From NCBI GenBank assembly GCA_035516035.1, contig DATJAS010000059.1, positions 12,846 through 76,845 on the forward strand: a stretch of 64,000 nucleotides of DNA. The letters run 5' to 3'. The position numbers and the translations under genes are program-made. Numbering within the stretch: position 1 is the first letter of the stretch; each line of letters opens with the position of its first letter. The notes below the pieces were generated by a model. It was not told where the DNA came from. It did not search any database and saw nothing but the letters and a program-made list of their open reading frames with translations. This document shows, piece after piece, positions 1 through 7,969 of this stretch. The stretch is from Fen-1273 sp035516035. GTDB taxonomy: Bacteria > Bacteroidota > Ignavibacteria > UBA10030 > UBA6906.

Positions 1-770
1 AGCACGTGCGCGCGATGCTCGCCTTGAAGCGGAAGGGGGCGGTCACGTTTGACTATGGGAACAATATCCGCGGCGAGGCGCTCGGCTCCGGCGTCGCCGA
101 TGCGTTCGACATCCCCGGCTTCGTGCCTGAGTACATCCGTCCCCTCTTCTGCGACGGGAAGGGACCGTTCCGATGGGCCGCCCTCTCGGGGGAGCCGGAG
201 GATATCCTGAGGACCGACCGCGCGGTGCTGGAGACATTCCCGGAGAACGCCTCGCTCCGCCGGTGGATCGAGAAGGCCGAGGCGCAGGTACGCTTCCAGG
301 GACTTCCCTCCCGCATCTGCTGGCTCGGGTACGGCGAGCGGGCGCGCATGGGGAAGATCTTCAACGATCTCGTGGCGCGCGGCGAGGTCCGCGCCCCGAT
401 CGTCATCGGCCGCGATCACCTCGACTGCGGGTCCGTCGCCTCTCCCAACCGGGAGACCGAGAAGATGCGCGACGGCAGCGATGCCATCGCCGACTGGCCG
501 ATACTGAACGCGCTCCTGAACGCGAGCGGGGGCGCAAGCTGGGTCAGCGTGCACCACGGCGGGGGCGTCGGCATCGGCCTGGCCATCCATGCCGGCATGG
601 TGGTGGTGGCCGACGGGACGCCGGAAGCAGCCGCGAAACTGGAGAGAGTGCTCACGTACGACCCCGGGCTCGGCATCATGCGGCATGCCGACGCGGGCTA
701 CGAGCGCGCGATCGACAACGCCCGCCGGTGGAACGTGCGCGTTCCGATGCTTCCCGGCGACCAACCATAA
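1..770 (+). CDS. hutU: Urocanate hydratase, C-terminal part (5' end outside window)
   Basis: About 255 C-terminal residues of urocanase, the cytoplasmic NAD+-dependent enzyme that hydrates urocanate to 4-imidazolone-5-propionate in histidine degradation. The reading frame is open from the window edge (first full codon at position 3), so the start lies upstream; the full enzyme is about 550 residues. The diagnostic stretch QGLPSRICWLGYGER (visible residues ~97-111) carries the conserved active-site cysteine region of the family, and a glycine-rich HHGGGVGIG segment follows. hutI and ftcD follow in the same direction but five unrelated genes later. A histidine ammonia-lyase gene would be expected upstream but is not visible. 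Identification is firm. Confidence 0.95.
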   Translation, partial: HVRAMLALKRKGAVTFDYGNNIRGEALGSGVADAFDIPGFVPEYIRPLFCDGKGPFRWAALSGEPEDILRTDRAVLETFPENASLRRWIEKAEAQVRFQGLPSRICWLGYGERARMGKIFNDLVARGEVRAPIVIGRDHLDCGSVASPNRETEKMRDGSDAIADWPILNALLNASGGASWVSVHHGGGVGIGLAIHAGMVVVADGTPEAAAKLERVLTYDPGLGIMRHADAGYERAIDNARRWNVRVPMLPGDQP

Positions 771-786
771 CCGCGAGGAGGCTCAC

Positions 787-1269
787 ATGCACGGCTTCGG
801 CCACATCGAGATTCCCACGACGAGCTTCAAGAAGGCAAAGAAGTTCTTCGGCGCCGTGTTCGGCTGGACGTTCCAGGACGTCCCTGACATGGACTACGTG
901 CTCTTCAGGGCCGGCACCAGGCCCAACGGCGGGTTCTACGAGCGGAAGAAGATGCCGAAGAAGGGACAGGTCAACGTCTATATCGAAGTGGCCGACATCG
1001 CCGGATCCTTGAAGGCGATCAAGAAGGCGAAGGGAAAGGTCCTCGTCAGGAAGACGGACATGGGCGCGATGGGATCCTGGGCGCAGTTTGCGACGCCGGA
1101 CGGCTGCGTTCTCTGCCTCTGGCAGACGGCGCCGAAAGAGTCGAAGCCAAAGTCGAAAGTCCCGGCCCGGTCCTCCCCGTCCCGCACCGCCCCGAAGCCG
1201 AAATCCGCTCCGCCAAAGCGCATCGTGCCGCCGCCGGCGGACCTCGACGAGCCCGTGCCCGGCGAGTGA
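787..1269 (+). CDS. VOC-family (glyoxalase/bleomycin-resistance-like) protein
   Basis: A 160-residue single-domain vicinal-oxygen-chelate protein. The N-terminus GFGHIEIPTTSFKKAKKFFG and the later segments ADIAGSLKAI and FATPDGCVLCLWQ follow the beta-alpha-beta-beta-beta pattern of the family. From residue ~117 there is a Lys/Pro/Ser-rich, probably disordered tail. The ATG was chosen because GAGGAG lies 6 bases before it; a longer reading frame begins inside hutU and is not credible. Family members include lyases, dioxygenases and binding proteins, and nothing here fixes the substrate. Only 16 bases separate it from hutU, so the two are probably cotranscribed. Confidence 0.75.
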   Translation: MHGFGHIEIPTTSFKKAKKFFGAVFGWTFQDVPDMDYVLFRAGTRPNGGFYERKKMPKKGQVNVYIEVADIAGSLKAIKKAKGKVLVRKTDMGAMGSWAQFATPDGCVLCLWQTAPKESKPKSKVPARSSPSRTAPKPKSAPPKRIVPPPADLDEPVPGE

Positions 1270-1481
1270 AGACCCCGGGGGACACTCCCCTGGAGCACCC
1301 GGGCGCCGGGCTCTGTTCCCGCTGCCTGCATGCCCGCGCCGTCACGAGCACGCGGGGAAGTACGTTCATCCGGTGCGCGCTGGCCGAGACCGACCCGCGC
1401 TTCCCGAAGTATCCCCCTCTCCCGGTGCATGCCTGCGCCGGGTTCGCCCCCCGGCCGGGCGCGCCTGGCCGCGCGAGCTGA
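1266..1481 (+). CDS. Small conserved cysteine-rich protein
   Basis: A 71-residue protein with CSRC near residue 18 and two further cysteines in the segments FIRCALAETDPRFPKYPPLP and HACAGF. This spacing looks like a small metal-binding (zinc or Fe-S) domain, and similar short proteins annotated as hypothetical occur in many bacteria. The GTG start overlaps the TGA of the VOC gene as GTGA, implying translational coupling. Function is unknown; the conserved-looking pattern and tight coupling are the reasons to accept it as real. Confidence 0.6.
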   Translation: MKTPGDTPLEHPGAGLCSRCLHARAVTSTRGSTFIRCALAETDPRFPKYPPLPVHACAGFAPRPGAPGRAS

Positions 1482-1493
1482 CCTCAGCCTGCG

Positions 1494-2372
1494 ATGAATG
1501 AAGAATCGTATGACGAGCTGATCGCCCGGGAAGCGGCGCACTGGGGAGCGGTGGGTGCCGGGGAGAGGGATCCCCAGATCTGGGACGACGAGCGGATGTT
1601 CGCTCTCTTCTTCGGCGACCGGTACGAGCAGTTTCTTCGCACGGCACTCTCGGCCGGCCCCCGGATACTCGAACTCGGCTGCGGCGGCGGGGGAACGGCC
1701 CTCGCGCTCGCGGCCCGCGGCGCCCGGGTCACGGGGATCGATCTTTCTGCGGCGCGTATCGAAGGGGCGGTCGCGGAGGCGACAAGGCGCGGACTCGGGG
1801 CGGAGTTCGTCGTCGGCGACCTGAACCGGATGCCCCTTCCGGGCAAACCGTACGACGCCGTCGTCGCCCACGATGCGCTCCACCATATCCTCGAGCTGGG
1901 GGGGCTGCTTGACCGCGTGCGGGAGGCGCTCGTTCCCGGCGGACGACTGGTGGTCATGGACTTCGCGGGGATGGGACGGATCCGGAAGCTGGCAGCGGCG
2001 GGTCTCTTTGCGGTCCTCCCGACCCACCGGCCCTACCGCGAGAAGTGGATGCTCCGCCGCCGGCTCGCGTCGTTCCTTGCTCCCGAAGCGCGGAAGAGGG
2101 AATCGCTGGCGCGGGGGACGGCAGAAGGGCTCCACGACTCCTCACCCTTCGAGGAGATTTCCGGTCCCTCGATTCACCGCGAGATCGCTTCCCGGTTCAC
2201 GGTCGAGGAGTACGCCACGTTCTGTCCGTTCTGGTACTATCTCGCCCCGAAGCTCTCGCTCCCCGCGCCGTTGCGCATGCCTGTTGCACGCACACTCAGG
2301 GCGATGGACGCGGCGATGACTCTGGTGCGCCCTCACTCCGGGGCATACATATTGATTACGGCACGCACATGA
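1494..2372 (+). CDS. Class I SAM-dependent methyltransferase
   Basis: A 292-residue cytoplasmic methyltransferase. Motif I (ILELGCGGGG, residues ~58-67) binds SAM; VTGIDLS (~79-85) supplies the acidic residue for the ribose; VVGDLNRMPLP and the segment AHDALHHILE match the later motifs of the Ubie/methyltransf_11 group. The C-terminal ~130 residues are not recognised and may select the substrate. It starts 12 bases after the small Cys protein, and its stop overlaps the next start as ATGA. Substrate unknown. Confidence 0.8.
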   Translation: MNEESYDELIAREAAHWGAVGAGERDPQIWDDERMFALFFGDRYEQFLRTALSAGPRILELGCGGGGTALALAARGARVTGIDLSAARIEGAVAEATRRGLGAEFVVGDLNRMPLPGKPYDAVVAHDALHHILELGGLLDRVREALVPGGRLVVMDFAGMGRIRKLAAAGLFAVLPTHRPYREKWMLRRRLASFLAPEARKRESLARGTAEGLHDSSPFEEISGPSIHREIASRFTVEEYATFCPFWYYLAPKLSLPAPLRMPVARTLRAMDAAMTLVRPHSGAYILITART

Positions 2373-3580
2373 TCGATCCGGTCAAGTTCAAGAAGATTCT
2401 TGTCAACCTCCTCAAGGTCCTCGTCGTCATCGAACTCATCAGCGCGATGTCGCAGGGGCTGGGGGGACATGGCTGGTCGAGGTTCGGCGTGGACCTCGTG
2501 ATCGCGGGGATACTCTACCTCACGTGGGAACGCCTCGGCGCGATCGTGGCGCAGAAAAAGGAAGAATCGTGGAAGGCCATGGCGACCTCCCCGTCGGAGG
2601 CCGGTCTCTTCAACGCGCTCGTCTTTTCACTCCTCTGGACCGACCAGATCTACAAAAACGTCCCCGCCGACCGTCTCCGGCTGATCGTGATTTCGTACAC
2701 GCTGATCGCGCTGGGGCTCGTGGCCGCGTACCTCAAGATCGGCTCGGGCCTGATGCCCCTGGTGATCTCCGGCGCGCTCGTGCTGGGCGCGGTCAACCTG
2801 GTCACGTGGCTCATCTCGCTCGAGCGGGGGGAGAAGGAGGACCTGCAGACGGAGCTCAAGCTCGCGCACGACGTCCAGGTGTCGCTGATGCCGAAATCCA
2901 ACCCATCGCTTGAGGGGTTCGACATCGCCGGGGTCTCCATCCCCGCGGCCAACGTCGGCGGCGATCTGTTCGACTATGCGCCCCTCGGTTCGAACGGGAA
3001 CGCATTCGGGATTTCGGTGTTTGACGTATCGGGGAAAGGAATGCAGGCGGCCATGTCCGCGGTCTTCACGATCGGCGCGATCGCCGGCGAGACGGGACGC
3101 TCGACCTCTCCCGGAGAAATCCTGACGGTCGTCAACAGGTCGGTCTTTGCACACTCCAGGCGCGGGCACTTTGTCGCATTCCTTCTCGCGGCGATCGACC
3201 CCGGGAAGAAGACCGTGACGTTTGCCAACGCCGGGCAGACCCGGCCGCTCTTGCGGAGCAGGGAGGGACTCTCGTGGCTTGAGCCTCCCGGGGTGCGGTT
3301 CCCGCTCGGCATGCAGCAGGACAGCGCGTACGAAGAACGGACGGTGCAGCTTTCCCCGGGGGACGTCCTCCTGATGATCACCGACGGTTTCACCGAGGCG
3401 ATGAACGCCCGGGAAGAGATGTTCGGCGCCGAGCGCGTCGAGGAGTTCGCGCGCGACCCCGCGATCTGCACGCTCCGCGCACCGGCGATCATCGAGCGGC
3501 TGACCGCCGCGGTCCGGTCCTTCAGCGCGGGCGCGCCGCAGCACGACGACATGACCATGGTCGTGGTGAAAGTCCAGTGA
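2369..3580 (+). CDS. Membrane-anchored SpoIIE/RsbU-type PP2C phosphatase
   Basis: A 403-residue protein. The N-terminal ~155 residues hold about four hydrophobic segments (for example VDLVIAGILYLTW and LMPLVISGALVLGAVNLV). A short linker LERGEKEDLQTELKLAHDV resembles the helix that precedes such phosphatase domains. The catalytic domain shows the metal-binding motifs GGDLFDY (~196), DVSGKG (~218) and ITDGFTEAMN (~338) of SpoIIE/RsbU Ser/Thr phosphatases, which usually dephosphorylate STAS-domain anti-sigma antagonists. The ATG overlaps the methyltransferase stop (ATGA); a longer frame starting inside the methyltransferase is rejected because it would be antisense-like filler. No STAS or anti-sigma partner is visible beside it, so the target is unknown. 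Confidence 0.85.
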   Translation: MIDPVKFKKILVNLLKVLVVIELISAMSQGLGGHGWSRFGVDLVIAGILYLTWERLGAIVAQKKEESWKAMATSPSEAGLFNALVFSLLWTDQIYKNVPADRLRLIVISYTLIALGLVAAYLKIGSGLMPLVISGALVLGAVNLVTWLISLERGEKEDLQTELKLAHDVQVSLMPKSNPSLEGFDIAGVSIPAANVGGDLFDYAPLGSNGNAFGISVFDVSGKGMQAAMSAVFTIGAIAGETGRSTSPGEILTVVNRSVFAHSRRGHFVAFLLAAIDPGKKTVTFANAGQTRPLLRSREGLSWLEPPGVRFPLGMQQDSAYEERTVQLSPGDVLLMITDGFTEAMNAREEMFGAERVEEFARDPAICTLRAPAIIERLTAAVRSFSAGAPQHDDMTMVVVKVQ

Positions 3581-4683
3581 GACGACTCTTCCTGACGGCG
3601 TGCGCGCTTGCAGCGGCCGCGACCGCCCCCGCGCAATCGGACTACTTCAACGTCTATCTCCGGATCGATTACGCGTCGGCGGAAGAGACGCTCGGGCTCT
3701 ACAGCGGGCTCACAGGCCGCCCCGCCGAGATCGCCGCGCTCCGGGGGAGCCAGATCGCGCTCTCCACGACCGCGCTCCTGGCGCAGCGGCAGCTCGACAC
3801 GCCGGCCCTTGAGCGGGCGTTGGAGGCGGTCAAGTTCAACCAGGATCTGGGGGACGATGTCTTCCGGATGAAGGACGCGCGGGCAAACGTGTCGGCGATC
3901 GCTGAGCTGTTGCAGGAGGCGCAGCGCCGGAACTTCGGCCAGAAAGTCGTGAGCACCGTGGCGCAGCTCTTTCCCCCCTCGGCGCGCGTCAGCACCGTCA
4001 TTCCCGTCTACTTTGTCGCCTTCGGCTCCCAGAATATCGACGCGTTCGTCCGCCGCGTGATCTGGCGGGGGGACACGCCGGCGTTCACCGGCGAAGGAGA
4101 GGGGGAGCTGACGATCGTCGTGAACCTCGCCAAGTGCGTCAACTACGGGCGCACCGTGGACGAGCGGTTCATCGGGATGCTGAGCGTCGTCGCCCACGAG
4201 GTATTCCACGCCGCATTCGGCGTGTACAAGGACGGCTCCCCCGCGTGGCGGGCATACTACGCCGGCCACAGGCGGCCGCTCGATCAGCTCCTTGACCTGG
4301 CGCAGAACGAAGGGATCGCCTACTACCTGACGCTCATCCAGTCCTCCCGCGGCAGGCTCCCGGCCGACGGCCTCGAGCGGGCGAGCCGCTCGTTCGCTGA
4401 ATTCAACAGGAACGCCGCCGAGCTGGAGGCACCCGGGACATCCTTCCGCCGCTCAGAAGACATCATCCGGCTCTCGAACACGTCGGGCTACTGGGAAAGC
4501 TACGGCGCGATCACCGGCATGATCATCGCGCGGCAGATCGACCAGGCGCTCGGCCGCGAGGCGCTCATGGAGACGATCGCCAACGGTCCCTCCGATTTCT
4601 TCGGCAAGTACGCCACGCTGATGTCCCGCGACGGCGGCATCCCGGCTCTCTCCCCGCTCGTGATCCAGGCCGCCGCAAGGTAG
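3577..4683 (+). CDS. Exported HExxH putative zinc metallopeptidase
   Basis: A 368-residue protein with a signal peptide (about residues 1-19, ending TAPAQS). AHEVFHAAF at ~205 is an HExxH zinc motif, and NEGIAYYL about 40 residues later may supply the third ligand, as in DUF5700/DUF2268-like putative peptidases. Likely periplasmic or surface. The GTG start overlaps the stop of the phosphatase gene (GTGA), so its translation is probably coupled to it. The peptidase assignment rests on the motif only, and no substrate can be inferred. Confidence 0.65.
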   Translation: MRRLFLTACALAAAATAPAQSDYFNVYLRIDYASAEETLGLYSGLTGRPAEIAALRGSQIALSTTALLAQRQLDTPALERALEAVKFNQDLGDDVFRMKDARANVSAIAELLQEAQRRNFGQKVVSTVAQLFPPSARVSTVIPVYFVAFGSQNIDAFVRRVIWRGDTPAFTGEGEGELTIVVNLAKCVNYGRTVDERFIGMLSVVAHEVFHAAFGVYKDGSPAWRAYYAGHRRPLDQLLDLAQNEGIAYYLTLIQSSRGRLPADGLERASRSFAEFNRNAAELEAPGTSFRRSEDIIRLSNTSGYWESYGAITGMIIARQIDQALGREALMETIANGPSDFFGKYATLMSRDGGIPALSPLVIQAAAR

Positions 4684-4731
4684 AAGTGCGTTACGGGGGG
4701 TTGGGGCGCCGCCAGGCCGCCAGGAGCCTGC

Positions 4732-4760
4732 TTGCAGCTTCTCCCTCGAATTCGTATCTT
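4732..4760 (+). promoter_or_regulatory. Promoter of hutI: TTG-N20-TATCTT
   Basis: TTG at 4732-4734 and TATCTT at 4755-4760 are separated by exactly 20 bases, the geometry shared by several other promoters in this window. Initiation is expected near 4767, just before the TTG start chosen for hutI. Confidence 0.6.
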
Positions 4761-4790
4761 TTCCCGCACTCGCATTTTTCTCCATCCGTT

Positions 4791-6035
4791 TTGAATCTGT
4801 TTCTCAAGAATATCTCCCAGCTCGTTACCGTCGCTGCACGGGGGAAAACCGCGAAAACGGGGACGGAGATGAGGGACCTCGGCATCATCACCGATGCCGG
4901 CGTCCTGTGCCGCGAGGGAAGAATCGCCTGGGTGGGACCGATGCGGGAGTGGAGAGCAACGCTCGGTCCGGACGACGGGGAGCTGGACGCTTCGGGCATG
5001 GTGGTGCTCCCCGGGTTCGTCGATTCGCATACCCACATGATGTTCGCGGGGAGCCGGGAGAAGGAATTCGCTCTCCGCGCCGAGGGGGCGACGTACCAGC
5101 AGATCGCCGAGCAGGGGGGAGGCATCCTCAGCACGATCGGCCACGTGCGCGCCGCGCAGAAAAAGGCGCTCAAGCGGCAGACCGCGGCGTACATGAACGA
5201 GATGCTCCGCGCCGGCACGACGACCGTCGAGATCAAGTCCGGTTACGGTCTCGACATGGACACCGAGGTCAGGATGCTCGAGGCGATTAACGAGCTGGCG
5301 ACCGAGGAGCTGATGACGGTCATGCCCACGTTCCTGGGAGCCCACGCGGTGCCCCCGGAGTTCGCCGGCAGGACCGGGGACTACGTGAGGCTGCTGCTTG
5401 AAACGGTGCTCCCGTACGTCGGCCGCAAGAAGCTCGCACGCTTCTGCGACGTCTTTTGCGAGAAAGGCTACTTTGAGATTTCGGATGCCGAGCGCATCCT
5501 GAGCGCGGCGCGCTCGCTGGGCATGGACCTGAAGCTGCACGCCGATGAGCTCTCCCCGCTGGGCGGGGCGGAGCTGGCGGCGCGGCTCGGCGCCACCTCC
5601 GCCGATCACCTGGAACGCGTGAGCGCGGGCGGGATCGCGGCGATGCGGGGGGCGGGCGTCGTGGCGGGACTCCTCCCCGGCGTGTCGTTTTTCCTGAACC
5701 ACGGCTACGCGCCTGCGCGGGCGCTGATCGACGCCGGGGTCACGGTCGCAATCGCCAGCGACTTCAACCCGGGATCCTGCATGTCGTACTCGATGCCGAT
5801 GATGATGACGATTGCCTGCACGCAGATGCACATGACGCCCGAGGAGGCCCTCACTGCCGCCACGCTGCACGGGGCAGCCGCACTGGGACTCGCCCGGGAT
5901 ATCGGGAGCATCGAAACCGGGAAACGCGCCGACCTGCTCGTGGCGAACGTGCCCGACTACCGGTTCCTGGCCTATCATTTCGGCGCGAACCATATCCGCA
6001 CGACCGTGAAGAACGGCACGATCCTGGAATTCTGA
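4791..6035 (+). CDS. hutI: Imidazolonepropionase
   Basis: Hydrolyses 4-imidazolone-5-propionate to N-formimino-L-glutamate, the third step of histidine degradation. It has the amidohydrolase metal-site motif DSHTHMMFAG (~77), the segment IKSGYGLD, HADE (~250) and ASDFNPGS (~323), all typical of HutI. The TTG start gives 414 residues beginning LFLKNISQLVT-like, which matches the family N-terminus and length. The frame stays open back to a GTG at 4686, but that would place the start upstream of the promoter and add 35 non-homologous-looking residues. It is 13 bases from ftcD, so they form an operon. Confidence 0.93.
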   Translation: MNLFLKNISQLVTVAARGKTAKTGTEMRDLGIITDAGVLCREGRIAWVGPMREWRATLGPDDGELDASGMVVLPGFVDSHTHMMFAGSREKEFALRAEGATYQQIAEQGGGILSTIGHVRAAQKKALKRQTAAYMNEMLRAGTTTVEIKSGYGLDMDTEVRMLEAINELATEELMTVMPTFLGAHAVPPEFAGRTGDYVRLLLETVLPYVGRKKLARFCDVFCEKGYFEISDAERILSAARSLGMDLKLHADELSPLGGAELAARLGATSADHLERVSAGGIAAMRGAGVVAGLLPGVSFFLNHGYAPARALIDAGVTVAIASDFNPGSCMSYSMPMMMTIACTQMHMTPEEALTAATLHGAAALGLARDIGSIETGKRADLLVANVPDYRFLAYHFGANHIRTTVKNGTILEF

Positions 6036-6048
6036 CGGGAATCATCGC

Positions 6049-7068
6049 ATGCCACGAATCGTCGAGTGCGTTCCCAATTTCAGCGAAGGCCGGAAGATCC
6101 GGACCATCAACGCGATCGCCGGCGCCATCAGCGCCGTGTCGGGCGTGAAGTTCATCAGCGCCGAGCCGGACAAGGACTACAACAGGACAGTGGTGACGTT
6201 CGTCGGCGAGCCGGGGGCCGTGCTCGAGGGAGCGTTCCAGGGGACGCGGAAGGCGGCCGAGCTGATCGACATGCGGACGCACCAGGGCGAGCACCCGCGG
6301 ATCGGGGCCACCGATGTCGTGCCGTTCGTCCCCGTCGCCGGCGTCACGATGGCGGAGTGCGTCGGGCTCGCGAAGGAATTCGGCGCCCGGGTGGCGTCCG
6401 AGCTGCAGATTCCCGTCTACCTCTACGAGGAGGCGGCGACGAAGCCCGAGCGGAGAAACCTCGCCACGATCCGGAAGGGGGAGTACGAGGGGCTGGCGGC
6501 GAAGCTGGCGGACCCTGAATGGGCTCCCGATTTCGGCCCCAGCGTCTTCAACGCGGCGTCCGGCGCCACCGTGGCGGGGGCGAGGATGTTCCTGATCGCC
6601 TACAACGTAAACCTGGATACCGGGGACGTCAGGATCGCAAGCGAGATCGCGCTCCGCATCCGGGAAAGCGGGCGCGTGAAGAAGGACGCCGGGGGAAACC
6701 CGGTGCTCGATGCGCAGGGGAAGAAGATCACCGTTCCCGGGTCGCTCCGCGCGGTCAAGGCCATGGGCGTCCTCCTGGAAGCGCACAATATTGCGCAGGT
6801 CTCCATCAACCTGGTGAACTACCACGTCACGCCCCCGCACGTCGCCTTCGAGGCGGTCAAACAGGAGGCGGCGACGCTGGGCGCACAGGTCACGGGAAGC
6901 GAGATCGTCGGTCTGACGCCGAAGGAAGCGCTCCTCATGGCGGGCCGCTTTTACGCGCCGGAGGCGCGGGGGGACGACGCGCTCGTCGACGCGGCGGTGC
7001 GCGCGCTCGGCCTGAGCCAGCTCGAGCCGTTTGACATCCAGAAGAAAGTCATCGAAGCCCAACTGTAA
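6049..7068 (+). CDS. ftcD: Glutamate formimidoyltransferase
   Basis: Transfers the formimino group of N-formimino-L-glutamate to tetrahydrofolate, releasing glutamate. The 339-residue length equals the transferase half of the bifunctional animal FTCD. Recognisable stretches are IVECVPNFSEGR at the N-terminus, DMRTHQGEHPRIGATDVVPF and NVNLDTGDVRIA. The cyclodeaminase activity is encoded by the next gene, 17 bases downstream, rather than fused. Cytoplasmic. Confidence 0.93.
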   Translation: MPRIVECVPNFSEGRKIRTINAIAGAISAVSGVKFISAEPDKDYNRTVVTFVGEPGAVLEGAFQGTRKAAELIDMRTHQGEHPRIGATDVVPFVPVAGVTMAECVGLAKEFGARVASELQIPVYLYEEAATKPERRNLATIRKGEYEGLAAKLADPEWAPDFGPSVFNAASGATVAGARMFLIAYNVNLDTGDVRIASEIALRIRESGRVKKDAGGNPVLDAQGKKITVPGSLRAVKAMGVLLEAHNIAQVSINLVNYHVTPPHVAFEAVKQEAATLGAQVTGSEIVGLTPKEALLMAGRFYAPEARGDDALVDAAVRALGLSQLEPFDIQKKVIEAQL

Positions 7069-7085
7069 CAGCACGGGGGACAGCC

Positions 7086-7718
7086 ATGGCGAACAAGAAA
7101 ACGCTCTCCGCCTTCCTGGACGAACTCGCTTCCTCGTCGCCGGCTCCCGGCGGCGGCAGCGTCGCCGCGCTCGCCGGGGCGCTCGGCTCGGCGCTCACCT
7201 CGATGGTGTGCAACCTGACGATCGGCAAGAAGAAGTACGCGGAGGTCGATGCGGAGATGAGGAAGATCCTGGCGCAGGCGGAAGAGATGCGTGCGGTCTT
7301 CAGCGCGCTGATCGAGAAGGACACCGGGGCATTCAACAAGGTGATGGAGGCCTACGCGCTGCCGAAAGACACCGAGCCCCAGAAGGCGCTCCGGGCCGCG
7401 GCGATCCGGGAAGCGACGAAAGAGGCGACGAACGTGCCGCTGGAGGTCATGAAGCACTGCATTGACGCACTCGCGCTTGCCTCCCAGGTGGCGGCCTCGG
7501 GGAACGTGAATTCGGTCAGCGACGCGGGCGTGAGCGCGCTCATGCTCCACGCGGCCGTGGAAAGCGCGGCGCTCAACGTGCGCATCAACCTGAACACCAT
7601 GAACGACTCGGAGTTCGTGGGGTGGAAGACGGAGGAAATGGACTCGCTCCGCAACACGAGCCGCATGATGCTCGAAGAGGTGCAGGGCGTCGTCGCCGAG
7701 AGAATGAAGAACGACTGA
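7086..7718 (+). CDS. fchA: Formimidotetrahydrofolate cyclodeaminase (FTCD_C / FchA family)
   Basis: A 210-residue protein of the cyclodeaminase/cyclohydrolase family that converts 5-formimino-THF to 5,10-methenyl-THF and ammonia. The opening FLDELASSSPAPGGGSVAAL is the family signature, with the glycine-rich PGGGS loop; the rest is predicted helical. Its position directly after ftcD argues for cyclodeaminase rather than methenyl-THF cyclohydrolase, although the same family covers both. It closes the histidine pathway at 5,10-methenyl-THF. Confidence 0.88.
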   Translation: MANKKTLSAFLDELASSSPAPGGGSVAALAGALGSALTSMVCNLTIGKKKYAEVDAEMRKILAQAEEMRAVFSALIEKDTGAFNKVMEAYALPKDTEPQKALRAAAIREATKEATNVPLEVMKHCIDALALASQVAASGNVNSVSDAGVSALMLHAAVESAALNVRINLNTMNDSEFVGWKTEEMDSLRNTSRMMLEEVQGVVAERMKND

Positions 7719-7737
7719 CGCGCCGCAGTATCGGGCG

Positions 7738-7767
7738 CTTGCCCTAGCGCGCGTGTGCTAGGGTAAG
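7738..7767 (+). terminator. Hairpin after the histidine genes
   Basis: CTTGCCCTAGC and GCTAGGGTAAG form an 11-bp stem with one G-U pair and an 8-base loop, 20 bases after the cyclodeaminase stop. There is no T-run, so intrinsic termination is uncertain; it may be a 3' processing or stability structure. Confidence 0.5.
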
Positions 7768-7969
7768 TGCCCTGTCCAATCTTCTGTACGATTTTTCCCT
7801 TCCCGCCGGGTTCTCCCCTCCGAAAATAAATCTCCGCGATTCGCGCGCCCCCGCGGGGGCCGAGGAACCTCCACACCCCTCCCCATGTTCGCAGTTGTGG
7901 TTCCACGGATCCAACCGGGGGATGCGCATGGACGGATCCGGCTACGGACATCCAGGGGAGGGTTCCGCC

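Noticed and set aside
4686..4790. An N-terminal extension of hutI starting at GTG
   Set aside because: It would start before the promoter at 4732-4760 and adds residues unlike HutI; the TTG at 4791 fits better.
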